Source of the DNA: a virus
DNA: 34,107 nucleotides
Strand: one strand, 5' to 3'
Virus record (IMG/VR): IMGVR_UViG_3300030329_003858
Location: 1 to 34,107 of that record
Of this stretch, positions 26,984 to 34,047 are shown in pieces (within the stretch, counting starts at the first letter, position 1; every line of letters starts with the position of its first letter). The position numbers were made by a program, and so were the translations under genes. Under the pieces are notes generated by a model. It was not told where the DNA came from. It saw only the letters and a list, made by a program, of their open reading frames with translations, and searched no databases.

Positions 26984-27791
26984 TTACTCCAGCCTCCTTC
27001 ATTGCTCTTGCCATTCTATTCATTCCAATTCCTCCACCAAATCTTGGAAAGAAATCGTGACTTAAATATTGCTCTAATTCATTTAATACTCTACCTTTAG
27101 TAAAATGTTCAAATAATAAGCTTGAGTATTCTCCACCAGATATTTCCATAAACCCTTTATACATAGCATCTGAATCACAACTTCTTTCGGCAGAACCAAT
27201 AGTCTCTTGACCATACATTATTACATCTACTTTAGAATAAAGACCTTTACCGCAGTACTTCATATTCCAGAATGGTTGACTTCTTTGAGGAAAGTATTGT
27301 AAGCTTACTAATCCAGGACCCTTACACATAGCTATTTCATGCTCATCTTCAATACTTAGAGTATCATATCTTTTACAAGCCTCTTCATAGTGCAACTCTA
27401 AAGGCTTTTTAAATCCAAGATAGTCTAATAGTTCATTTTCAAGTTCAATCATATCATCCATATCTCCATGTGATTCAAACTCAAACATTGGGAATATCTT
27501 CTGATGACGACCAGGTATTGGATTAGGTTCATTTCTATAACTTGTGCTTACACAAAATACACCTTGTAAATCTGGCTTAGTTAATAGTTCATACTCTAAC
27601 CACATTTGACCTGTTTGTGGTAAAGGATAGTTAATTCCATCAAATACAAACTGAGATATTGTTTTAGGGTCTTCACAAGCTGCAAGTATACTTAATCTAC
27701 TCTGAGTAGGAACTTCTGTAAAGCCTTTTTCCTCTTTAAAGAACTTCCTCATTTTAGTTACTGCACTATCAAATTCAAGTGTTTCGTACAT
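26976..27791 (-). CDS. Orphan class II aminoacyl-tRNA-synthetase-like catalytic protein (AspRS/AsnRS or asparagine-synthetase type)
   Basis: Predicted 271 aa, the size of a bare class II catalytic domain. It shows motif 2 as FCVSTSYRNEPN with Arg86 and Glu88, followed by HQKIFPMFEFE; a PQTGQMWLEYELL substrate-side segment; and motif 3 as GGGIGMNRMARAM with Arg259. This suits the AspRS/AsnRS branch, including the synthetase-derived asparagine synthetases that activate aspartate without tRNA. There is no anticodon-binding domain before or after, so it is unlikely to be a full tRNA synthetase. Amino-acid activation for asparagine supply or for modification of a protein or nucleotide is plausible. 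Its start overlaps the 26-aa ORF stop as TAATG, and it lies among virion and membrane genes. The substrate is unknown. Confidence 0.75.
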   Translation of the reverse strand: MYETLEFDSAVTKMRKFFKEEKGFTEVPTQSRLSILAACEDPKTISQFVFDGINYPLPQTGQMWLEYELLTKPDLQGVFCVSTSYRNEPNPIPGRHQKIFPMFEFESHGDMDDMIELENELLDYLGFKKPLELHYEEACKRYDTLSIEDEHEIAMCKGPGLVSLQYFPQRSQPFWNMKYCGKGLYSKVDVIMYGQETIGSAERSCDSDAMYKGFMEISGGEYSSLLFEHFTKGRVLNELEQYLSHDFFPRFGGGIGMNRMARAMKEAGVSG

Positions 27792-27871
27792 TAAACATCC
27801 TTTACATTTTTACTTATACAGAAAATTCCATACAACAATAACGCAAACAATATATAGTCAAGCCAAATCAA
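27791..27871 (-). CDS. Membrane mini-protein (26 aa)
   Basis: TTG 27871 has a strong SD, GGAGG (27878-27882), 6 bases away, and overlaps the TGA stop of the 84-aa gene. The 26-residue product is almost entirely one membrane span (WLDYILFALLLYGIFCI) with a polar C-terminus (SKNVKDV). Its TAA overlaps the ATG of the synthetase-like gene as TAATG. Both ends are coupled to neighbours and the SD is excellent, so it looks like a genuine gene despite its size. The function is not known; small holin-regulating or spanin-like roles are possible. Confidence 0.5.
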   Translation of the reverse strand: MIWLDYILFALLLYGIFCISKNVKDV

Positions 27872-28122
27872 TGTGTTCCTCCATTCATTCTTCCTTTAAC
27901 AAAATTTAAGTCATCAGTAATGTCATTCATTTCTTGTATTAAAGATTCATGCCTTCTATCCCTAATATCATCAGACTTATTCCATCTATCAATTAATTTA
28001 ATAGTAATATCTTCTATTTCTTGTAATTTACTCATTAGAGTTTTTTGTAAAAACATTATTTGACCAGCAAATAAAACTACCATTACACCTATTGTACCAT
28101 ACTCTGCAAATACTTCAATCAT
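27868..28122 (-). CDS. Small membrane protein with coiled-coil tail, holin/lysis-accessory type (84 aa)
   Basis: Predicted 84 aa. One N-terminal membrane span (IGVMVVLFAGQIMFL, about residues 11-25) is followed by a long charged helix (SKLQEIEDITIKLIDRWNK, then SLIQEMNDITDDLNFVKG). This layout is seen in small phage holins and in XhlA-like or spanin-like membrane proteins. The ATG is preceded by AAAGGGGG, most of which lies in a 7-bp hairpin (28123-28147). The TGA stop overlaps the TTG start of the 26-aa ORF. A role in lysis or in membrane passage is an inference from topology. Confidence 0.6.
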   Translation of the reverse strand: MIEVFAEYGTIGVMVVLFAGQIMFLQKTLMSKLQEIEDITIKLIDRWNKSDDIRDRRHESLIQEMNDITDDLNFVKGRMNGGTH

Positions 28123-28147
28123 TTTAACCCCCTTTTTTTAGGTTAAA
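28123..28147 (-). promoter_or_regulatory. Hairpin covering the ribosome binding site of the 84-aa membrane protein
   Basis: TTTAACC (28123-28129) and GGTTAAA (28141-28147) form a perfect 7-bp inverted repeat with an 11-base loop. In the - strand RNA the SD run AAAGGGGG spans the loop and the 3' arm and the AUG follows at once, so folding would hide the SD. The stem is weak (two G-C pairs). The wider 68-base gap (28123-28190) also holds two TTGCAA sites 16 bases apart (28160-28165, 28176-28181). Confidence 0.35.
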
Positions 28148-28190
28148 GTTAAAAAGAATTTGCAATTCAAGTCTGTTGCAAGTATCACAA

Positions 28191-28424
28191 TTATTCACTT
28201 ATCCACTCCGACTTTGCCAGTTCAATTAATATTTGACTATGTGTATAAGTTGTCATTCCATCAAAACAAGACGGGGTGTCACCTTCCCATTTTAAAATAG
28301 CTTTTGTATCATCTAATGTTTTTCTTAGAGTATTCATACTTGTTTCAAGTGCATTGCTAATCATTTCGTCAGTTATATCGCTAACATTAACAATAACCCA
28401 TTTTCTATTTATATATCTACTCAT
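28191..28424 (-). CDS. Small hypothetical late protein (77 aa)
   Basis: Predicted 77 aa. It begins MSRYINRKWVIVNVSDI and continues as a helical, mixed-charge protein with one Cys and a C-terminal THSQILIELAKSEW. No membrane span. The ATG overlaps the LamG gene stop as ATGA (28421-28424), which links it to that surface protein. Short phage proteins of this form often follow LamG or fibre genes, but I recognise no family and cannot give a function. Confidence 0.55.
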   Translation of the reverse strand: MSRYINRKWVIVNVSDITDEMISNALETSMNTLRKTLDDTKAILKWEGDTPSCFDGMTTYTHSQILIELAKSEWISE

Positions 28425-29224
28425 GATACTACATTCGCATTATAATCTGAAGCAGTTAGATTGACCATTGTAGCATCATTACTATTTGCCGACATATCAT
28501 ATATTGTAGTGCCTGAACCCCCTTCAGTACCATCTCCCATCCTGTACCACACTTGCAAATCAGAGGCATTGTCGTAGCTATTTTTGTCTTTAGAAATATC
28601 AAAAGGTACTCCAGAGTTATATAAGTCTCTAACGGCATCGGCATCTAATGCTTCATTCCAAAGACCAAATTCATCTATTTCTCCGTCAAATATATTATTA
28701 TTATTTGTTTCATTTCTACCAATATCAAGATTATTAGAACCATAAGTACTCTCATCAGAGGTCGTATCTGGAATAGCTTGGCTAAAATCTAATGTTTTGT
28801 TTGTACCATTGACATATATCTTTGCTCTATTCGCATTGCCACTCGTTGTTCCATCATAAACAAAAGCCAAATGATACCAAGTATCTGCGCTAAGTTGGTC
28901 TGCTTCTTGTAACTTACCGTGACCATTTTGAGTTGTACCGCTTCCATTCGCAACTCCAAAATAAACTTTCCCTGTATTATTAATAAAGCTATATGTTCTG
29001 TGATAATCATTTTGATGTTTTCCCCACAGGCCATTTTGTCCACTTGAGGTAAGATTATCTTGATAAATCCACATTGAAATTGTGAACTTTTGAACATTTC
29101 TAAGATAAGTATTTAATGTTCCGCAATTAAGCGAGGTATCTGTACCATCAAACTCTATTGAGTAATTATTTTCAAATCCACCAACATATGAAGATGTTGA
29201 GAGACTATTTCCTAAACCTAACAT
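28421..29224 (-). CDS. LamG/concanavalin-like lectin-domain virion protein (267 aa)
   Basis: Predicted 267 aa. Residues about 20-205 form a LamG-type (concanavalin-like) jelly-roll: YSIEFDGTDTSLNCG, then FTISMWIYQDN, WYHLAFVYDGTT, KIYVNGTNKTLDF and FDGEIDEFGLWNEALDAD, all hallmark strands of the LamG_3-like fold. Such domains usually bind carbohydrate, so a surface role in host or biofilm attachment is likely. A C-terminal segment (LQVWYRMGDGTEGG... SNDATMVNLTA) repeats part of the pattern and completes the sandwich. It lies between the 111-aa surface protein and the membrane cluster, 1 base from the former. No catalytic motif seen. Confidence 0.8.
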   Translation of the reverse strand: MLGLGNSLSTSSYVGGFENNYSIEFDGTDTSLNCGTLNTYLRNVQKFTISMWIYQDNLTSSGQNGLWGKHQNDYHRTYSFINNTGKVYFGVANGSGTTQNGHGKLQEADQLSADTWYHLAFVYDGTTSGNANRAKIYVNGTNKTLDFSQAIPDTTSDESTYGSNNLDIGRNETNNNNIFDGEIDEFGLWNEALDADAVRDLYNSGVPFDISKDKNSYDNASDLQVWYRMGDGTEGGSGTTIYDMSANSNDATMVNLTASDYNANVVS

Positions 29225-29225
29225 A

Positions 29226-29561
29226 TTAACCTATATAAGCTATGATTGAGCCAGAGGCTAATATGACTTGAGTCCAACTACCGTAAATAGTTACCCCTTT
29301 AGGAAAACTATATGAATCAACTGCATCACCATCAGTGTCAATGGCTGTAGCCCCATTCTGAGAATTTGGAAACTTAGTATCATCTGAAGCAACTAAGCCA
29401 TTAGTGCTGTTAAAAACAGTATCTTCTAAAAATGTTATAGCTACAAACTTACCATATAATGGGACTATTGTATCTTGGTTGCTTGCATTTAAAAAAATAG
29501 AACCTGCTTGTCCTAATCCTACGTTCCCACTCTCTACTACACTATATTTTTGTAATGACAT
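29226..29561 (-). CDS. Small virion surface/decoration-type protein (111 aa)
   Basis: Predicted 111 aa, beta-rich, with no charge clusters. The C-terminal pattern FPKGVTIYGSWTQVILASGS followed by IIAYIG is one I know from small structural proteins in many phages (G-x-T-I-Y-G-x-W-T...SG-x-x-I-A-Y-x-G), where it acts as a decoration or fibre-base domain. SD GGAG precedes the ATG across an A-run. The preceding 67-base gap (29562-29628) holds only a 12-codon ORF and no convincing signal. Confidence 0.65.
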   Translation of the reverse strand: MSLQKYSVVESGNVGLGQAGSIFLNASNQDTIVPLYGKFVAITFLEDTVFNSTNGLVASDDTKFPNSQNGATAIDTDGDAVDSYSFPKGVTIYGSWTQVILASGSIIAYIG

Positions 29562-29628
29562 TTTTTTTCTCCTTTGTTACGATGCCTTACCGAGCATGTC
29601 AATTCTCATGGGCATCTTGGTTAATTAA

Positions 29629-30339
29629 TTATCTTACTGCGTAAACACCAGACGGAAAAGACATTGATATTTTTCTTTTATTACTTTCATTGTCTCCTAG
29701 TTTACCATAAAATTCTTTCATATAATATTCTTTTAAATCTACCTGTCCTGCTGAATCTGAAAGCATAGCCTTAACATAATCAACAACTGCTAATGATAAT
29801 AATTTATTTAAATTAATATGTGATGATTCGTCTGGGGTTGCATCTTCTGCTGGTATCTGAGTAATTACAACCCTTTCACCTGCATCTTCAGCCACAATAG
29901 TACTCTCAGATGTAGTAATTTGACCATTTGCAATCGCCCCAGCCCCAGGATTCCATGAACCGACTGCAGATATTGTGTAATCTCCATCATTACTCCCAGA
30001 CCCCTGGACTCTTATCTTATCATTCACTGCAAAAGACGAAAATGCATTTTCAGTTGTTGACCTTATATATGTACTTGCAGAAAAAGATATTATTAATGAA
30101 CTATGAGTTACAGTTGTTGTTTCTAATGGTTCAGATACAAATGGCTCATCAAGAGATGTATATTCAAGCCTTAATCCATCTGCAATATCTTCATTTGGAT
30201 ACATTAATTCTTTTTGATGGCTTCTTATAACACCTGATTGAGTTATTCTTTCAGACCTTGACCCTGATAATAATTGATATAAATGTATATTTCTTCCTTT
30301 TAAGTAATAAAACCATTCTCTTTCTACATTACTACTCAT
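29629..30339 (-). CDS. Head-tail connector/neck-type protein with inserted beta domain (236 aa)
   Basis: Predicted 236 aa. The N-terminal part (REWFYYLKGRNIHLYQLLSG) and the C-terminal part (HINLNKLLSLAVVDYVKAML... KEYYMKEFYGKLGDNE) look like one helical structural domain typical of proteins encoded between the capsid and tail genes. Residues about 85-145 are a beta-rich insertion, FSSFAVNDKIRVQGSGSNDG followed by DYTISAV, a repeat-type domain also found in other phage structural proteins. It overlaps the 98-aa gene by 8 bases. The connector role is inferred from position and the helical frame; no direct motif proves it. Confidence 0.55.
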   Translation of the reverse strand: MSSNVEREWFYYLKGRNIHLYQLLSGSRSERITQSGVIRSHQKELMYPNEDIADGLRLEYTSLDEPFVSEPLETTTVTHSSLIISFSASTYIRSTTENAFSSFAVNDKIRVQGSGSNDGDYTISAVGSWNPGAGAIANGQITTSESTIVAEDAGERVVITQIPAEDATPDESSHINLNKLLSLAVVDYVKAMLSDSAGQVDLKEYYMKEFYGKLGDNESNKRKISMSFPSGVYAVR

Positions 30340-30628
30340 TAGGTTTTGTATCCTCTACCATATAATATGGTTCTTTGTTAAGTCTTCTAATCTTTTTATA
30401 TTTACCATCGCTTGTATCTTTTACACTTACTGATTCAAGATTAATCATATCACCAGGTAATAAATATTTATTATCATCACTATCATCAGCTTTAATAATA
30501 TCCATTTTAGTGATTTTTGTACTTTCAATGCTATTTGACCTAATATGATGAATAGCATCTTTTATGTATGCTATAGCAAGAGTAGTTTCCTTCATTCCTA
30601 CTCTTTCCATTAATTCTAATACTGTCAT
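30332..30628 (-). CDS. Small connector/adaptor-type structural protein (98 aa)
   Basis: Predicted 98 aa. It starts MTVLELMERVGMKETTLAIA then YIKDAIHHI, an N-terminal helical pair I associate with short head-completion proteins found just after capsid genes in marine-type podoviruses. It is followed by a beta-rich half with YLLPGDMINLESVSV and KIRRL. It lies 3 bases after the 279-aa gene and overlaps the 236-aa gene, forming a tight trio. It is likely part of the neck or portal-proximal assembly, but I cannot match it to a named family. Confidence 0.55.
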   Translation of the reverse strand: MTVLELMERVGMKETTLAIAYIKDAIHHIRSNSIESTKITKMDIIKADDSDDNKYLLPGDMINLESVSVKDTSDGKYKKIRRLNKEPYYMVEDTKPNE

Positions 30629-30631
30629 ATC

Positions 30632-31471
30632 CTACCTTTGTTGAGTTGCTTGAGCAGCTATTGTTTGTCCAATAACTTTAGAGTTGTTCTGAATATACGA
30701 AGATATTTCCATATTTGCCCACTCATAATACTTAATAGTCATCTGTAAATAATGAGCAGTTTTTGCATTTACTTTTTCCAATTCAGTTCCATATGCCTGC
30801 GTATATGCAGATATTTTATTTATTTGAGCAGAAGCTAATTCTGTGTCTTCTTCGTCTTCTATGAAATGTCCTAATGTAGACCACCATTGGTCAACTTCTA
30901 TTATATTTCCATCAAAATCATCAATAGTATTATCTGCATCTAATTGAGTAATTGAAGTTAATTCTTCACCATCAGTATCACTTGCAACTGTCGGAGCAGT
31001 AAATATTGCTAATTTAGCAAATTCTTTTGAAGCTGCATAATATATAACTGCATTTCTTAAGTCAGAATCATCATCTATTTTAGAATAATCTATATAAAAT
31101 ACATATCCTGCATTACTTCCATCTGTTACTGGTGCAAAATGAACAGCTCCTTGTTTATGATACCAAACTGGATGCTTAACTGTTGCATACTTTAGACTTG
31201 ACGAATCTAGCGCCCATATAGATTCAGACAATGGTATCTCCTTGCAACTATATCCATTTCTTTGAACATCTATTATTGAGTCATTTACTGAAAATGTAAT
31301 AGCGCTTCCATCAGTAGAAGCAGATGAAGCCTTTTGAGCAAAAGTTAATAATTCTTTTGGTACTTTAGATACGACAAATTTTTGACCAGAGACAATAAAA
31401 TCATCAGAAGCCCCATGAGCAGTAACTCCAGTTATTGATACTATTTCAGTTGATATATTTGTTGTTGCCAT
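30632..31471 (-). CDS. Virion structural protein, candidate neck protein (279 aa)
   Basis: Predicted 279 aa. The N-terminal 150 residues are mixed with beta strands (GQKFVVSKVPKELLTFAQKA, VKHPVWYHKQGAVHFAPV, GYVFYIDYSKID). Residues about 150-279 are a long helical region (ASKEFAKLAIF, then AQINKISAYTQAYGTELEKV, AHYLQMTIKYYEWANMEI) rich in Tyr, Gln and Lys, such as is found in connector or tail-adaptor proteins. SD AAGGA precedes the ATG and lies just downstream of the strong hairpin 31490-31520. No enzymatic motif. A neck function fits the order capsid, decoration, this gene, connectors, but remains an inference. Confidence 0.55.
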   Translation of the reverse strand: MATTNISTEIVSITGVTAHGASDDFIVSGQKFVVSKVPKELLTFAQKASSASTDGSAITFSVNDSIIDVQRNGYSCKEIPLSESIWALDSSSLKYATVKHPVWYHKQGAVHFAPVTDGSNAGYVFYIDYSKIDDDSDLRNAVIYYAASKEFAKLAIFTAPTVASDTDGEELTSITQLDADNTIDDFDGNIIEVDQWWSTLGHFIEDEEDTELASAQINKISAYTQAYGTELEKVNAKTAHYLQMTIKYYEWANMEISSYIQNNSKVIGQTIAAQATQQR

Positions 31472-31489
31472 AATTTTTCCTTATTTAGT

Positions 31490-31520
31490 AGTGTAGGGAG
31501 GTATCGAGCCTCCCCACACT
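31490..31520 (-). terminator. Strong hairpin between the capsid/decoration genes and the neck genes
   Basis: A 12-bp stem (31490-31501 with 31509-31520) around the loop TATCGAG, core GGGAGG/CCTCCC. In the - strand RNA all 12 positions pair, one as G-U; in the + strand RNA that position is an A-C mismatch. It therefore belongs to the late transcript. No U-run follows (ACTACTAAATAAGGA), so it may be a weak terminator, a barrier to 3' exonucleases, or a processing site that keeps capsid mRNA in excess. Confidence 0.6.
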
Positions 31521-31558
31521 TATTCCTTATATTGTGCTATTACCTCACAAATTTCAGA

Positions 31559-31993
31559 TTATGATTCACTTACCCAAATCCCGCAGCCGTCTACAATCCA
31601 CCATCCATCACTACCGTCGCCAACAATAGTTACTCTATCGCCAACATTAGCTGTGGCTTTAGTGTTTATCCAATCTTTATCATCAGCTCCACCAGAGATA
31701 GCTACTAAACCATCTGCAGTTGTAGCATTAGAATTAGCTCCTACTGATGAATTAAGATTGCCTTGTATTTTATCAGAGGCGTTAGGACTAATAGTGATTA
31801 TATTATTACCAGCAGCTCCACTATTTACAAATGTATATTTTACACCTGCTTTAGTTGGAGGGAGTGTAATTACTAATGCATCAGTTCCTACAAGAAAAAC
31901 CTTTCCACTATCATTATAGCTTAGTGTTTGAGTTTCTGTGATAGTTTCAACATAGGTTCCCCCAAAACTAGCACTTGCTCCTAATTTAGCCAT
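31559..31993 (-). CDS. Capsid decoration-type protein A (144 aa)
   Basis: Predicted 144 aa, beta-rich. The repeated strand pattern LVITLPPTKAGVKYTFVNSG, NIITISPNASDKIQGN, then DRVTIVGDGSDGWWIVDGCG closely follows that of the 158-aa gene next to it. The ATLP...G-x-x-Y/F...I-T-I...D-x-I-x-G and terminal W-W-I/V-x-G features are those of small decoration or fibre-base domains found after major capsid genes. SD AAGGAG lies upstream. It is probably exposed on the capsid surface; this is inferred from fold pattern and position. Confidence 0.65.
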   Translation of the reverse strand: MAKLGASASFGGTYVETITETQTLSYNDSGKVFLVGTDALVITLPPTKAGVKYTFVNSGAAGNNIITISPNASDKIQGNLNSSVGANSNATTADGLVAISGGADDKDWINTKATANVGDRVTIVGDGSDGWWIVDGCGIWVSES

Positions 31994-32004
31994 TAATTAA
32001 CTCC

Positions 32005-32481
32005 TTAACCACTAAATGGAGTTGCGCCAGTAGCATCAGTACCAAATACATTACCCCATACTATCCAACCGACTTTCCACATAGCTCTAATATTAACCTC
32101 AGAACCTAATAGACCACCAGTTGTAGTTGCATTCATAGTAATAATGTTATTTGAAGTACCATTAGCTGCAAAACCATCGTCAGCGTCAACAGAATGAACT
32201 GCAAGAGTTCCTTGATAATAGTCTCCAGCTTGGTCTGTTGATGTTATGGTAATACTACCTCCTGCATCATTTGCCATGATAAACTTGTATTCAAGACCAT
32301 CTAAGGCTGCTGTAATAGAAGGAAGAACTATTGCACAAGCATCAGAATCAGCTATGTGAATAATACCACCTTCTGTCCCATCTAAGGTAACTCCAGCTGT
32401 TATTTTTGTATAACCACGACTAAGTGCTACGCTACTTAGAGCATCGCCATCTTTATTTTGTCCATACATTGGAATACTCAT
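32005..32481 (-). CDS. Capsid decoration-type protein B, paralogue of A (158 aa)
   Basis: Predicted 158 aa. The strands CAIVLPSITAALDGLEYKFI, AGGSITITSTDQAGDYYQG and VNIRAMWKVGWIVWGNVFG align in order with those of the 144-aa neighbour (LP...G...Y-x-F, G-x-I-T-I, W-x-V/I-x-G). The N-terminus is short (MSIPMYGQNKDGDALSS). It lies 13 bases after the major capsid gene with AGGAGG as SD. A capsid-surface role in high copy is likely given adjacency to the major capsid gene; not proven. Confidence 0.65.
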   Translation of the reverse strand: MSIPMYGQNKDGDALSSVALSRGYTKITAGVTLDGTEGGIIHIADSDACAIVLPSITAALDGLEYKFIMANDAGGSITITSTDQAGDYYQGTLAVHSVDADDGFAANGTSNNIITMNATTTGGLLGSEVNIRAMWKVGWIVWGNVFGTDATGATPFSG

Positions 32482-32494
32482 AACTTAACCTCCT

Positions 32495-34012
32495 TTATGA
32501 CCAGTAAGCGTGAGCTTCAGGCATTTGCCATTCCATTCCCGCTTCTGTTTGGATTAAGTCAACCCTTCGGTCAACGCCACTATTTTCTAAGGTCTGTACT
32601 CCAACATAAACTGCAGTATCACGATTTAATCCATTACCAACCAATGGTCGATATTTGCAATATTTCATGTTAACAGCTAGTATTTTAATTGGATGACTAT
32701 CTAAGTGAATATTACGAGAAACATTCATGTCTCCATAAGGAGTTGAAATTGTAGTAACATCTACACCTAGAACCTTCTTTTTACCTGTAATTGTCATATC
32801 AGCTCTATAATTAGGTGATATTTCAAGGTTATTTGCAAAGTAACCACTTAGCTTATGCAACCAATTATATGTAGCGGTATCTACAAAGAACAATGTTGCA
32901 TTTGCGTTATTGTATCGTGGGTCTAAGAAACTACTCATATCATCCAAGAAATCATCTTGAGTTTTAGTAGCATGTGTTAATGAAAACACATTACCATAAC
33001 TTGAAATGAAATCAACTGCTCCTTGAGTATACCATTCGTCACCTGAATCATATTGAGAACCAAACAATAATGATTGCTCAATATCGTATTTATGTTCAAT
33101 CAACTTTTCTTTCCAAACACGAGCAAACTCATTTGGTTCATACTTTAGCACGGTAGCACGAGTTGTGTTATCCATCGCCATAGCAGTTTTCCAAATCTGA
33201 GTTCTTCCGAATCCAGTTGAGAAAGGTTGGTCTTTCCATGTTTCAGGGTATCCACTACCTTGAGCATGCGCAGTACCTATTACATAACATCTTTTAGCCT
33301 CAAGAGTCGATGATATACTTTCACCAGCGATTGATACATTATTTAATGACAATGAAGCAGTTGAGTAAGAACAAAAATCAAGATTAGAACCAACTCCTGC
33401 AGGCTCCTTAACAACTCTTACTTTGATATTTAAATATCCTTCAGTTCCAACCGTACTTCCTATTTGCACTACCTTTACAAGACAATAGTCTGTTTGTGTT
33501 TCTGGGGCTCCATCAGCTCCAAGATTTAACTTAACTATTTGGTCAGGTAAGAAAAATTTAGGCATAGTATAGTTGTCTCCAACTTTTACTTCATCGTTAG
33601 TTGTCTGTCCAAACTTATTACCTCTATTACCTCTATAATCATAATCAGTACCCATAAGTAACCATAATTCATCTGTTGCATTTAATAGTCCTGCAGATGC
33701 AGTTGCTTCAGTATCAACAGCACTATGTTCACCAGAAGATGCTGCGTGATGAGCTACGATATATGCGTATCTTTTATGAAAAGATGGTCGTCTTTCTGTG
33801 AATTTAAACTCTGGGTCGTCTGTTGGATGTTTTGCTACTTTAGAAACAAATCTAAAAAATGGGTCTTGAGCAATATTCAATTCGGAAACTCTGTCTCCAA
33901 AATTATATTTTCTACGAAGAACACCAGTATCTAGAGAAGTCCCAAGTCGAGAACCAGCAGCTCCGGCTCCAACATCAACAGTCGACTCGAGTGCGAATAA
34001 ATCAGTTGCCAT
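32495..34012 (-). CDS. Major capsid protein, HK97-like fold (505 aa)
   Basis: Predicted 505 aa. The N-terminal part (LRRKYNFGDRVSELNIAQDP, then FFRFVSKVAKH) and long central region are typical of large HK97-fold capsid proteins of marine-type and SU10-like phages. The C-terminal half has VWKEKLIEHKYDIEQSLLFG, a segment with NANATLFFVDTATYNWLHKL, and NIHLDSHPIKILAVNMKYCK, consistent with the P-domain and A-domain strands. SD AAAAGGAG is strong. Position (first complete late gene, followed by decoration proteins) and size support the call. I see no maturation protease or scaffold in the window; the gene partly visible at the right edge may be one. Confidence 0.75.
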   Translation of the reverse strand: MATDLFALESTVDVGAGAAGSRLGTSLDTGVLRRKYNFGDRVSELNIAQDPFFRFVSKVAKHPTDDPEFKFTERRPSFHKRYAYIVAHHAASSGEHSAVDTEATASAGLLNATDELWLLMGTDYDYRGNRGNKFGQTTNDEVKVGDNYTMPKFFLPDQIVKLNLGADGAPETQTDYCLVKVVQIGSTVGTEGYLNIKVRVVKEPAGVGSNLDFCSYSTASLSLNNVSIAGESISSTLEAKRCYVIGTAHAQGSGYPETWKDQPFSTGFGRTQIWKTAMAMDNTTRATVLKYEPNEFARVWKEKLIEHKYDIEQSLLFGSQYDSGDEWYTQGAVDFISSYGNVFSLTHATKTQDDFLDDMSSFLDPRYNNANATLFFVDTATYNWLHKLSGYFANNLEISPNYRADMTITGKKKVLGVDVTTISTPYGDMNVSRNIHLDSHPIKILAVNMKYCKYRPLVGNGLNRDTAVYVGVQTLENSGVDRRVDLIQTEAGMEWQMPEAHAYWS

Positions 34013-34047
34013 GATTTAATCTCCTTTTTATTTTAGTTAATTGGCAT

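Noticed and set aside
26976-27791. Full asparaginyl- or aspartyl-tRNA synthetase
   Set aside because: No anticodon-binding domain and only 271 aa; neighbours do not supply the missing domain.
28456-29097. Overlapping - strand ORFs of 62 and 102 aa within the LamG gene
   Set aside because: Out-of-frame shadows; the LamG frame has a recognisable domain through the whole stretch.
29575-29606. TTGACA on the - strand with TAACAA 17 bases on, resembling a promoter
   Set aside because: The -10 matches only 3 of 6 and lacks the final T; initiation there would fall at or past the SD of the 111-aa gene, making a leaderless message.
29577-29615. 12-codon ORF (MPMRIDMLGKAS) on the - strand in the 67-base gap before the 111-aa gene
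   Set aside because: Too short and without an SD; it ends at the SD of the next gene but gives no other sign of coding.
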